Source: Thiomargarita sp. (GTDB lineage: Bacteria > Pseudomonadota > Gammaproteobacteria > Beggiatoales > Beggiatoaceae). Taken from it: a stretch of DNA of 45,815 nt. The stretch spans positions 1 to 45,815 of the forward strand of contig DYNN01000012.1 of assembly GCA_020721045.1 (NCBI GenBank), read 5' to 3'. The notes under the pieces are model-generated. The model ran no database searches and was not told where the DNA came from. It saw only the letters and a program-made list of their open reading frames with translations. This document shows positions 7,652 to 18,300 of the stretch, piece after piece (the first letter of the stretch is position 1; every line of letters starts with the position of its first letter). Made by a program: the position numbers and the translations under genes.

Positions 7652-8518
7652 TTACACTGATGTCGAACTAGACATATCTTCTGATGAATGTGTCATATAC
7701 TCATGCTTATCACTTTTTTGTTTTTTTTCAAAAATTTGCACAGCCGGTTGTAATAATTCAAATCCATTTTTGATGCGTCGACCAATTTTCCCCGTGATAG
7801 AAACAACCCAAGCCGCATAATCTTCGTTCGCCTGCTGCATTTTTTTCCATATTTTAGGACGAATTTTCATCAACACCATTTGCCCATCGGCTTCTACCAC
7901 AAACTGCTGCCAACCATTTTTTACTGTTTGCACTTCAGGTGGTAACGTGTATATTTTGATATTGACTTCCAAATTACCGGGTACAGTGGGTATCTCTTGC
8001 GTGGATACTTTAGGCTCTATCATATTGTTATCCATCGTATTTTCCTTTAATTGAGTTTCAATGTGTGTAGTCCCATTTTGCCCATCTGTACGCTTTAAAG
8101 ATAAAATAGGACGACCAAATATAGACACCGGTGCAGGCATTACTATTTTTTGAACCGGTTTTACTGCTATCCGTGATTGAATTTGATGACGTTCTTGTCT
8201 GCGTTTGGCTTCTTCACCAATATTCACATGTTCTTCTGTCACGATCCCGCAAATATTACCTTCTAAATCAATACGCTGTATATCACACATTAATTTATTA
8301 CGATAAGCAACCTGATTAATATAAAGATGTAATGCGCGACGAATGAGTTTTTTAGAATAATGATGGGCAAGAACAGCATGTATATCTCGGTGAATGTCGA
8401 TTTTGAGAGGACGAATTTCCTCTGCATTATCAAAAAAGGTATTGGGAAATTTTCTCTTTAAAACTACCAACAGTTCTTCTGCGGTAGCGATTTGTTCAGG
8501 CGTGATTTTCTTAGTCAT
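7652..8518 (-). CDS. ProQ/FinO-family RNA chaperone with C-terminal extension
   Basis: RNA-binding protein of the ProQ/FinO family, which binds structured sRNAs and mRNA 3' ends. The FinO domain occupies roughly residues 1-110: PEQIATAEELL, RPLKIDIHRDI, ALHLYINQVAYRNKL and a GNICGIVTEEH segment. A basic linker follows, then a second compact region (about residues 190-275: GWQQFVVEADGQMVLMKIRPKIWKKM and AWVVSITGKIG) that is not the usual ProQ C-terminal Tudor-like domain. The frame is open to a GTG at 8566. I prefer the ATG at 8518 (288 residues), which starts the conserved domain; neither site has a good Shine-Dalgarno. A short GTGGT/ACCAC hairpin lies just upstream. The gene's 3' end faces the group II intron remnant. 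Confidence 0.82.
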   Translation of the reverse strand: MTKKITPEQIATAEELLVVLKRKFPNTFFDNAEEIRPLKIDIHRDIHAVLAHHYSKKLIRRALHLYINQVAYRNKLMCDIQRIDLEGNICGIVTEEHVNIGEEAKRRQERHQIQSRIAVKPVQKIVMPAPVSIFGRPILSLKRTDGQNGTTHIETQLKENTMDNNMIEPKVSTQEIPTVPGNLEVNIKIYTLPPEVQTVKNGWQQFVVEADGQMVLMKIRPKIWKKMQQANEDYAAWVVSITGKIGRRIKNGFELLQPAVQIFEKKQKSDKHEYMTHSSEDMSSSTSV

Positions 8519-8817
8519 AGCAAATGATCGCTCGTGCTTGCTCTTAAGGTGGTCATCGTTCACCACAACAACTAAACGAGGAACTAATAAATAGTCCTCA
8601 CCCTACATCTTGGCGGTTAGTCGCACGTACATTATCCTACACTTTATTTTAAAACTATTAATATGATTTATGTAATCGATTGATTTAATACTATTAATTT
8701 TATCGCCAATTTGTTTTTCATTGGTTTGCACAATATATGCCACTATTAAAACAATCGTTTAGTTAAACCAACTCACACAATTAAATTAATTTTCCTTTCG
8801 ATAAAAAGTACATTGTC

Positions 8818-9447
8818 TCAACAAGTAAGATCGTTCCACAAGTTAATAATGGTACAAAACAAATCCGCTGTACGTTCAGCATCATAAATGGCAGAGTGTG
8901 CTTCATCAGCATTCCAACTTAAACCCGCTGCTTGTACTGCACGGGCTAAAACTGTTTGTCCATAAGCCAATCCGCCCAATGTTGCGGTGTCAAATGTGCT
9001 AAATGGATGAAAAGGATTACGTTTTACCCCAATACGTTTAGCAGCAGCATTGAGAAAATTTAGATCAAAAGTGGGATTGTGCCCAACTAAAATTGCACGA
9101 TTACACTCATGATGACGAATAGCCTGACGAATTGATTTAAACACCGCATTAACGCCCTCAGTTTCTGAAACTGCAAAACGAAACGGATGATAAGGATCAA
9201 TACCTGTGAATGCTAATGCACTTGGGTCTAAATTTGCACCTTCAAACGGTAAAATGTGACTGCTATGTGTTTGATCGGGTTGCCAAAAGCCATTTTCATC
9301 AATTTTCAAGGTAATCGCAGCAATTTCTAACAATGCATCGCGTTCCGGATTAAAACCGGCGGTTTCTACATCAACCACCACAGGTAAAAAACCACGAAAT
9401 CTTTTATTAACAGTAGCATGAATAAATTGAGGTGGACGACGACTCAT
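8818..9447 (-). CDS. rnt: ribonuclease T
   Basis: DEDDh 3'-5' exoribonuclease that trims tRNA CCA ends and the 3' ends of 5S and 23S rRNA. The product is 209 residues. Motifs are [10 protein letters not shown] (Exo I), [13 protein letters not shown] (Exo II) and [13 protein letters not shown] (Exo III), with the RNase T-specific blocks [18 protein letters not shown] and [20 protein letters not shown]. The ATG at 9447 overlaps the pyrC stop as ATGA, pointing to translational coupling. The further upstream in-frame codon at 9459 is only a TTG. Co-transcription with pyrC is therefore likely; rnt and pyrC are also neighbours in several gammaproteobacteria. Confidence 0.95.
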   Translation of the reverse strand: MSRRPPQFIHATVNKRFRGFLPVVVDVETAGFNPERDALLEIAAITLKIDENGFWQPDQTHSSHILPFEGANLDPSALAFTGIDPYHPFRFAVSETEGVNAVFKSIRQAIRHHECNRAILVGHNPTFDLNFLNAAAKRIGVKRNPFHPFSTFDTATLGGLAYGQTVLARAVQAAGLSWNADEAHSAIYDAERTADLFCTIINLWNDLTC

Positions 9448-10475
9448 GCGAGTTGCCAACTCATATTTTCACCGGCTCGCAAAGGAATGACTTGCGTGGT
9501 ACCAAAAGTAAGTGTATCAGGCACTTGCCAAGTTTTTTTCATAAGAGTAATGGTATTTGTATTGCGAGGTAAACGATAAAAATCAGCACCATAGAAACTT
9601 GCAAACCCTTCTAACTTATCAAGTGCATGATAGGCTTCAAATATTTCCGCATAAAGTTCTATCGCCAGCGGTGCAGTATACATGCCGGCACAACCACAAG
9701 CAGCTTCCTTAGTGTGAACTGCATGAGGCGCACTGTCTGTACCTAGAAAAAATTTAGGATTACCACTGGTGGCAGCTTGTAATAACGCTTGGCGATGTGA
9801 TTCACGTTTTAGCACTGGTAAACAATAGTGATGCGGACGAATACCATTCTTAAACAAATCGTTACGATTCATTGCCAAATGGTGTGCAGTAATGGTCGCC
9901 GCCAATTTATCATTAGCCAAAGCCACATATTCTACTGCTTCTTGAGTTGTAATATGTTCTAACACAATGCGCAATTCAGGAAATTCAGCACGCAATGGAT
10001 CTAGTATTTGTTCAATAAAAATACGTTCTTTATCAAAGATATCAATACTATCCGCCACTACTTCCCCGTGAATCAACAAAGGCACATCATACAATTGCAT
10101 AGCCTCTAAAGTATGCCACACTTTGCGTAAGTCTGTCACACCAAATTCAGAATGTGTCGTGGCACCTGCGGGATAATATTTAATTGCAACAATTTCACCA
10201 CTGGCTTTTGCTTGAATAATATCGTTAGGCGTAGTATGTTCAGTTAAATATAAGGTCATTAACGGCGTAAAACTAGTATCAGGTGCCAGTATATTACAAA
10301 TGCGCTCACGATAAGCCAATGCTTGAGAAACAGTCGTTACCGGTGGTTTAAGATTAGGCATAATCACCGCTCGTGCAAAACAACGCGCAGTCGCTGCAAT
10401 CACAGAAATCATGTGGTCACCATCGCGCACATGTAAGTGCCAATCATCAGGCTGTATAAAGGTCAGACGTTGCAT
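9444..10475 (-). CDS. pyrC: dihydroorotase
   Basis: Zinc amidohydrolase of de novo pyrimidine synthesis that cyclises carbamoyl-aspartate to dihydroorotate. At 343 residues it matches the short (class II) E. coli type. The metal ligands are visible: HLH in [10 protein letters not shown] (H13, H15), the carbamylated lysine in [11 protein letters not shown] (Lys99), LIHGEV, LEHITT and the aspartate in GTDSAPH. The flexible-loop region follows. A well-spaced promoter lies directly upstream, and rnt overlaps its 3' end. Identification is secure. Confidence 0.96.
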   Translation of the reverse strand: MQRLTFIQPDDWHLHVRDGDHMISVIAATARCFARAVIMPNLKPPVTTVSQALAYRERICNILAPDTSFTPLMTLYLTEHTTPNDIIQAKASGEIVAIKYYPAGATTHSEFGVTDLRKVWHTLEAMQLYDVPLLIHGEVVADSIDIFDKERIFIEQILDPLRAEFPELRIVLEHITTQEAVEYVALANDKLAATITAHHLAMNRNDLFKNGIRPHHYCLPVLKRESHRQALLQAATSGNPKFFLGTDSAPHAVHTKEAACGCAGMYTAPLAIELYAEIFEAYHALDKLEGFASFYGADFYRLPRNTNTITLMKKTWQVPDTLTFGTTQVIPLRAGENMSWQLA

Positions 10476-10502
10476 AATAATCCAATAAAAGTAATAACCT
10501 CT

Positions 10503-10531
10503 ATTATAAGCTATCGCTAGACTGAACTAAA
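10503..10531 (-). promoter_or_regulatory. predicted sigma70 promoter of pyrC-rnt
   Basis: On the minus strand TTTAGT (10531-10526) and a perfect TATAAT (10508-10503) are separated by 17 bases. The start point near 10496 gives a leader of about 20 bases before pyrC. No attenuator hairpin is seen. Confidence 0.55.
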
Positions 10532-10732
10532 CCGTTTTATTAATATAATTATATTGATTGTGTATATTGTTTGATTAGCGTCTTAGAATTCCAATTTACT
10601 GTAGAATGGTTTTAGTTGAAAGAAGAAATGATTATTCGGCTACTTCGGAGAAGTGAAACTATTTTAGACGCAGTCAAAAGATCAACTGCGCTATTAGAAA
10701 ATTGATTTATCGAATGTTAATGAAAAAATGAA

Positions 10733-12304
10733 CTATTCAACTAGTAGTGAAGTTAAATCTTCTAATTTCACTTCATAAGCGGTATCATTCGGTATAATCA
10801 AAGTCCCTGTTTGATATCGTACATTGACTATTGTTTTTGCCAATTCATTCAAAGAATTATAGTGATCTAACAATGCAGTAATTAATTTATCCTCTAAATC
10901 AACTGTATTAAAAATTTTATCCGGATTATTGATAAACTCTTTATCTTCAGTAAGTTGTTGCAAAGAATTATAATAAGATTCAGCCGTTTTAGCCGATTCA
11001 ACCGCAGAACTCAAGGTACCCACGACGTTAGATGCTGAAACACCAATTTCTAAACTAATTTGGCGAGTAAGCTCATCAATAGTAATTTTATTTTGCTGAT
11101 CCAATGCGCGCTTCAGATCCAAAACGCCTTTAGCGGTATTATTACCCAACGGATAGCTTAATGTAAGCGAAGCACCAGAATTTGCGCCTTGCACATATCC
11201 ATATAAAGAATCAAAATATTTGCTAGTGCCATTTCCTGCTTCATACCCATTGTAACCTAATGAAAGACTTAAATCTAAACTAGGTAATGAATCCCGTTTT
11301 GCTTTAGCAACCAAAGTTTCGGAAGCTTGTTGACGCAATTTTGCAGCTTGTAAATCTAAACGTTGAGCCAACGCCTTATTTAACCACTTATTTTTGCTTG
11401 CTTGCTGATCGAATTGAGCCAATACACTTTCCCAATCCAATGGAAATTCGGAAACAGGTTCCCCCAGATTATCGACCTGATTTGCAGGAATACCTAAACT
11501 ACTGGCTAAATTACTTTTTGCGGTATTAACTGCATCTCGTGCAGTGACAACTTGACGTTTTTTATCAGACAAATAGCCTTCTAAACGCCCACTGGTTTTA
11601 CCCATTGCAATCCAATCCGACACACGCTGTTCCGATCTTTCATACACTTTTAAAGTTTCAATGGCATTTTTATATTCCCAATAATTACCGACTGCATCCA
11701 ACAATATTGAAGCGATAAATTGTTGCACTTCTAAACCAGTTGCTTCTCTTTCCAATCGCGCTGCTGTTTCATCTGCGGCGGCTGAAACATAGCCTCTCCC
11801 CTTTAACAGCGGAATATTTAGAGTAAATGTCACCGCTGTGGTATTATCGGTATGTATAGGCGGTGGTGGCGGCGGTACATCGCGCGGATCCATACGATTC
11901 ATACTGATAGAAAGATCTGCCGCTATACCGGAACGAAAAAATTTGGAAATACCAGCACCACTATTTTGGTAATCTCGATCATCACGAACAACATAAGAAT
12001 TATAAGGTGGATTACCAATAGCCATGCGATCATTATGATAACCAACAGTCACATGAGTATTAAAATCAAATGTTCCGGTTTGGATTCGCTCGCTTGCTTT
12101 GGCAATATCTAGATTTAAAGATCGCCGTTTAATATCAGGTGAATTAGTAACTGCCATTTTTGCAACATCCAATAATGTCAATGAATTACCAGATAAAACA
12201 GAATTATTATCCACCTTTTCTGAAGCAGTTTCCTCTGCGTATATGGGTGGACTTATTCCGTCACATATCACTAACATAAAACAGATCAACTTATCATTTT
12301 TCAT
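10733..12304 (-). CDS. TolC-family outer-membrane channel protein
   Basis: Outer-membrane efflux/export protein of the TolC (OEP) family, which forms the trimeric tunnel of type I secretion and RND pumps. The 523-residue product has an N-terminal signal sequence ending near PIYAEE, then the family layout of two repeated helical hairpins with outer-membrane strands (LTLLDVAKMAVTNSPDIKR; later RLDLQAAKLRQQASETLVAKAKRDSLPSLDLSLSLGY). The start is set at the ATG at 12304, with GAGG seven bases upstream; an in-frame TTG at 12316 is less likely. It begins 13 bases after the NRPS stop codon, so it is the third gene of that operon. No inner-membrane pump or membrane-fusion protein is adjacent. Role inferred: export of the NRPS product. 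Confidence 0.82.
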   Translation of the reverse strand: MKNDKLICFMLVICDGISPPIYAEETASEKVDNNSVLSGNSLTLLDVAKMAVTNSPDIKRRSLNLDIAKASERIQTGTFDFNTHVTVGYHNDRMAIGNPPYNSYVVRDDRDYQNSGAGISKFFRSGIAADLSISMNRMDPRDVPPPPPPIHTDNTTAVTFTLNIPLLKGRGYVSAAADETAARLEREATGLEVQQFIASILLDAVGNYWEYKNAIETLKVYERSEQRVSDWIAMGKTSGRLEGYLSDKKRQVVTARDAVNTAKSNLASSLGIPANQVDNLGEPVSEFPLDWESVLAQFDQQASKNKWLNKALAQRLDLQAAKLRQQASETLVAKAKRDSLPSLDLSLSLGYNGYEAGNGTSKYFDSLYGYVQGANSGASLTLSYPLGNNTAKGVLDLKRALDQQNKITIDELTRQISLEIGVSASNVVGTLSSAVESAKTAESYYNSLQQLTEDKEFINNPDKIFNTVDLEDKLITALLDHYNSLNELAKTIVNVRYQTGTLIIPNDTAYEVKLEDLTSLLVE

Positions 12305-12317
12305 ATTAATCCTCAAC

Positions 12318-15300
12318 TTAATGTGCGTTATTGATGATATCTACCAATTTATTTTTGAAATTTAAAACAATAGAATTAATCGTATCCAATTGATAACTTT
12401 GTTGTGGATAAGCTAAGACGACGGTAAACTGTTCGCGAGCAATTATCGCATTAAAACTCAAATCATACAATAATCTAGCTTGCTCACTTACACTATAATT
12501 ACTTGAATTTCCAACAATATTAAATCCATTCGATTGTTCATTTTCCTCATCATACTGCCCCAAATAATTAAAACTAATTTGTGGCTGCAACTGAAAATAC
12601 AAATTAGGTTTATACGCAAGCGGCGTAATATATTTCAAAATACCATAATTGATTCCTCCCTCAGTTGGCACTTGATTAATGATATTATCTATATGATTTA
12701 ATTGTGAAATAATGTCTTGCTCAATGGGAAGATGTAAAATTAAGGGATAAGTGCTAGTAAACCATCCCACCGTACGACTAATATCCAATTCTGGCAGAAT
12801 CGCTTGTCTACCATGACTTTCCATCATAATCAAACTATTCTCTTCACCATGCCAACGCTGCAAAGTATAAGCCAAAGCAGTCAATAACACAGTATTAATA
12901 TTGACACGATAATATTTTGGTATTTTAGTTAATAATGCCATTGTTTCTGTTTTTGACAAACTAAAAGACACATCAGCACAATTTTTAATTGTTTTATCAG
13001 CCAGTTGAAAATCTGAAATTAGAGATTTAACCGGTGTTGCTTCTACCATCTGCCAATAAGGCATTTCTCTTAATAAAGCCTCACTTTTACTATATTCAAC
13101 AATTTTTTCAGCCCACTGCTTAAAAGAACAAGTTTTTAACGGCAAATTAATAACTCTCTCAATCAAATATTGCTGATAACCCATTAATATATCTTGCAAT
13201 AAAATACGCCAAGAAATGCCATCGATAACGAGATGATGAATAATAATTAATAAATAATCGCCATCAATTTGTTTAAACAACACCGCCTTCATCAATGGAC
13301 CCGTTACCAGATCAAGACTGGCTTGTGCTGTTTTAATCTGATTTTCTAAAGCATCCAACCCTATTGTAGCGGATTCAACGGTTATAAAAGAAAATTGATA
13401 ATTTATACCTTGATTTTCCTGAATAATTTCCCGAGTCTCCGCATTAAAACGATAAGTCATACGCAAAGCATCATGATGCATCTGAATTTTATTAAAAACA
13501 GCATATAGAGCCGTTTCATCAAAACGAGTGGCATTAAAAAACAATTCTGAATGATTAAAATAATGTTTATCAATGGGATACTCTTGAAAAAACCACTGTT
13601 GAATTGCAGTGAGCGGAACAATACCAGAAACAATATCCTGAGTTGCCGTAATTTCACCAGTCTCTTGAGTGATGACTGCTGCCAATTGCGCAATTGTTGG
13701 ATATAAAAAAATATCTTTAGTTTCAACAATAAAACGTTGTTGACGTAATTGAGCGACCATTTGAATCGCACGAATAGAATCACCACCTAAATCAAAAAAA
13801 TTATCGTGAACACTCAGTTCTTTTCGAGGCTTCAATACCGCCTGCCAAATAGCCACCATCTTCTGCTCACGCTCATTGCGCGGCATAACAAAATCAATGG
13901 TAGACGACGATTTTGGCGCAGGCAACGCTTTTTTATCAATTTTACCATGTGCTGTAAGTGGTAATTTATCCAATGGCATTAAAATGCTTGGGACCATATA
14001 TTCAGGTAAAAATTGTCCCAAATAAAACTTTAACGCTTGGATAGTTAAAGGATTCTTTGCAACAAAATAACTGACTAATACATTTTCAGTGATACAAGTC
14101 ACCACTTCTATTATTTCAGGATGTTGTAATAAATATTGTGAAATTTCAGACAGTTCTATACGATAACCGCGTAATTTAACCTGTTCATCCTTCCTACCAC
14201 AAAATTCAATATTTCCATCTACTAACCATTTACCTAAATCACCGGTTTTATAGAGTTTTTCATCTGTTTTAAATGGATTAGCGACAAATTTTTCCATTGT
14301 TAAATCAGGATGTTGTAAATAACCACGCGCCAATCCAATACCAGCAATACAAATTTCTCCAATTACACCAATAGGCACTAATTTCATTGCCGGATTAACA
14401 AGGTAAATAGTTAAATTTGCTAACGGTTTACCAATAGGAATTTTAGATAAATAGTTTTTTTCAGCTAAAAAAGTCAAATTATCTATTTGAGACGAAATTA
14501 CTTGATAATAAGTGGCACACACAGCCGTTTCTGTCGGTCCATAAGCATTAAAATAATTTAAATAATTAGCATAAAACAATGCATCTTCAGGATTAGCTGC
14601 CTCACCGGCAGTAATTAATGTTTTTAAATTTTTTACAACCTGTTTATCTAATGTATTCAAATAAATAGGGGGCAATGTTGCAACAGAAATACCCATTTCC
14701 TGTAAAAAATTTAAAAAGCGACTATTATCTTGAATAATCTCCTGTGCCACAGGCACTAAAGTAGCACCAGATAATAATGCCATGAAAATTTCTGATAATG
14801 AAGCATCAAATGAAGGTGAAGCAAATTGCAAGACTTTATCCGTTTTATCTACTTTAAAAGATTGAATTTGCTGTAAAATCATATTAACAAAACTTACATG
14901 TTCAATCATTACCCCCTTAGGTTGACCGGTTGAACCTGAAGTATAGATAATATAAGCCAATTCATTGTTATTAAAAGAAAAATTGGCAATATTACCATCA
15001 ACATCAGAAAAAACTGTTTCACGGGTCAAAACAAGCTGACAACCACTATTTTCAATAATATAATCAATGCGTTGTTGCGGATAATTTGGATCAATTGGTA
15101 AATAAACGCCACCCGCCTTAAGTATGCCCAGTAAATTTACAATCAACCATGCTGAACGTTCAACCATCACACCCACGATTTCTTGATGCTTAATTTTTTG
15201 GATATTCTTTAAAAAATAGGCAACTTGATTTGCTTTCTCATTTAACTGACAATAAGTTAATGAATCTTTAGCTAAGACAGCGATATTATCAGGCGTTTTT

Positions 15301-18300
15301 GCTGCTTGAATTTCAAATAATTCATGAATAGTTTGTGTTGGTAATATTGTTGTTTGAGCATTAAAGTTTTGTAAAATTTGCTGTTGTTCGATAGTTGAAA
15401 TTAATTGTTGTTTAATAATAGGATAATCAGGTTTAGCAAGTAAATTTTCTAGTAAAATACTTAATTGATTAGATAATCTTTCAATTGTTGCTAATTTAAA
15501 CAAATGTGTATTGTAGGTAATCGCCATTTCCAACTCACCAGACAACAATTCAATAAAGTTAAAAGTGAGATCAAAGCGACTAATGTTGGCATCAACTGTT
15601 AAAGGTTTGATTTCTATATTCAATTGCTGTTGTGCTGCTGAAGGTGGCTGTGTTTCCTGCAAAATAACCATGACATCAAATAAAGGAGAACGACTGACAT
15701 CACGCTGTAAATTTAATTCGGCAACTAAACGGTCAAAAGGATATAACTGATTATCATAAGCCTCTGTTACTGTTAATTTTATCTGATTAAGAATTTGAAT
15801 AAAACTGGCTTGTGGATTTAAAATATCACGTAAAGCAAGGGTATTAACATAAAAACCAATTTGATTTTCTAATTCAGGATGATATCTACCAGCAACTGGC
15901 GAACCTACGATAAGATCAGATTGTTCAGTATAGTGCAACAACATGATTTTAATAACAGCAACAACTGCCATAAATAATGTTGCATCTGCTTGGTGAGCCA
16001 GCGTTTTCAAAGAGTTAGTTTTATCTTTTGCAATGTTTGTGTACACAGTCTGTCCGGCAAAAGTTTGCACAGAAGGGCGTAAATAATCAGTGGGAAAATT
16101 TAAAATTGGCAATTCGCCCGCCAACTTTTGCCGCCAATAACGTTGTTGCTGTATTGCTAATTCACCGGCTAATAGTTGATTTTGCCAAATTGTATAATCT
16201 TTATATTGAATAGTTAAAGCAGGTAGAACATTTTCTGTTTTTAATGAATATGTTAGATAATAATGTAATATTTCATTTTCTAAAATATGAATTGACCAGC
16301 CATCGCTGACAATGTGATGCACATTTAACAAAAATATATGATAATTTTCAGTAATTTTTAACAATTTTACTCGAATTAAGAGATTTTCTGCCAAATTAAA
16401 AGCAGTATTTGCTTCTTGTTCAGCATGATACTGAATTAATTTTTCATAATTTTCTTGCTGATTCAACTCAACAACTGTAATTTTAAACGCCACTTGTTCA
16501 TGAATGATTTGACGGGGTTCATTAGCAATTACTATAAAATTAGTTCGTAATGCTTCATGTCGTTGAATAACCGTTATAAATGCTTGCTGTAAACAATCAA
16601 TATCCAATCGCCCATTAAGGTGATAAGCAGCGAAATTATTGTAAGCAATCGAATTTTCTTCCATTTGATGCAAAATCCACAAACGTTTTTGTGCATAAGA
16701 CAATGGATAATGTGGTTGTAGAGCAACAGGTGTAATTTTCGCGTATTCCTTAGTTGCACGTTGCGCGATGATGTCGGATAACTGTTTAATCGTCGGATAA
16801 TCAAAAATATCACGTAACGATATCTCAACATTGAATTCTTTGTAAATTCGAGCCGCAATCCGAGTTGCTTTTAAACTGTGTCCACCTAATGCCAAAAAAT
16901 TATCATGAATACCAATCAATGTTTGTTCTAATACTGTCTGCCAAATAGTCAACATACGTTGTTGATGGGTGTTTTCTGGTAGTTGATATGCTATTTTTTC
17001 AATTTTATCAATCAGTTGACTTTTTGATAAAGTTAATAATTGTTCTGCTTGATGATATTGTAATGGTAAGTAATGAATTTTATGTAATAAATTGTTTTCA
17101 TTAGTTAAAATAATTGTCCACTCACGTGATACACGATCTACATTTTGATTAAAATTTGCTTTTATGTTCGCTTCAGCTATTTTAGGTAATGACTCAGTTT
17201 GCTGTAATTCTGGAGTAACATCATAATTTAATTGAATAAAATCAGGTAAAGTGGGTATTTTTGTATAAAGCATTCGGTATAAAATACCCTGTGATGTATT
17301 TTCGCCTAGCTGCCAAGTTTGTAAAAAAGCAAAAATTGGTTGATTTTTAGCTGTTACTCGATATTCCGCAATGATTTCATCTAAATCATGTTGTTTACAA
17401 TAATTTTTTAGTCCGGTTAAAATCGCATTTTCTACTTGCCGCCCTAATACACGACAACTGAGTAGCAAAGTGTCTAAAAAGAGGGTATTTTTTCTAATTT
17501 CAGTGATAACAACTCCAACTAAACCATAAGAACCAAATTTATCTTTAACATCAATTGCCCAACAGTTATAATTTGGATTATTTAGTAATTGAGTAATTTC
17601 AATTTCTGTTCTTCTAATCGTACTCAGATTAAATTGATTGGTACGTTGTGTCAGTTGTGAAACTCTTTCTAATTGAAAGGATTGTAAACGCATCATATCA
17701 ATTTGAATGTTAAGATTTTGAAGAAAATGCGTCAATGAAGGTGCTGTTTGTTGTTGACGTTGTTTTTCAGCCAAATACATCTGACTACGTTGTCGATCTT
17801 CTTCAGTAATCTTAAATTTATCTAATGCCCACACTTGTTGTAAATAGGCTATAAAATTGGCAGAATTAGCCGGAAGTTGTAGCGTTAATACTTCTGGACA
17901 TTCAGACATCACTTCTGTACATTCAATTATAGAATCATCAATAAAAACAAAGCTATTAATATCTAAATTGAGTTCTTCTGCCATTTCACGTAAATTTTGT
18001 GATTTTGCTTGCCAATTAATACGATAAGTCACAATATGTTCACGTTTTAATAACATTGCTGGGTTTTTGCTAAAAACTTCCCATACATCATTTTCATTAT
18101 TTTTGCTGCATAAAACGAGTAAAAAACCTGCTTCAACTCTTTGTAATAAAAAGCGTTGTAAAGCGAGATAATCTTCAGTTATCTCGATGCCTAAATAACC
18201 GTCTTCACCACAAATACCTTGCCAAAGCGTATTATCACAATCTACCGCAATTACTTTAAAATGGGGTTTTTGCCATGCGTAAATCTGACGAACTACGTAA

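Noticed and set aside
7445-7820. Open frames of 66 and 107 residues across the tandem repeats
   Set aside because: They run through MITE repeat sequence and into the ProQ gene on the opposite strand, and have no domain content.
10669-10690. terminator after the TolC gene
   Set aside because: The 6-bp hairpin CGCAGT/ACTGCG is followed by mixed sequence without a T-run, so it is too weak to call.
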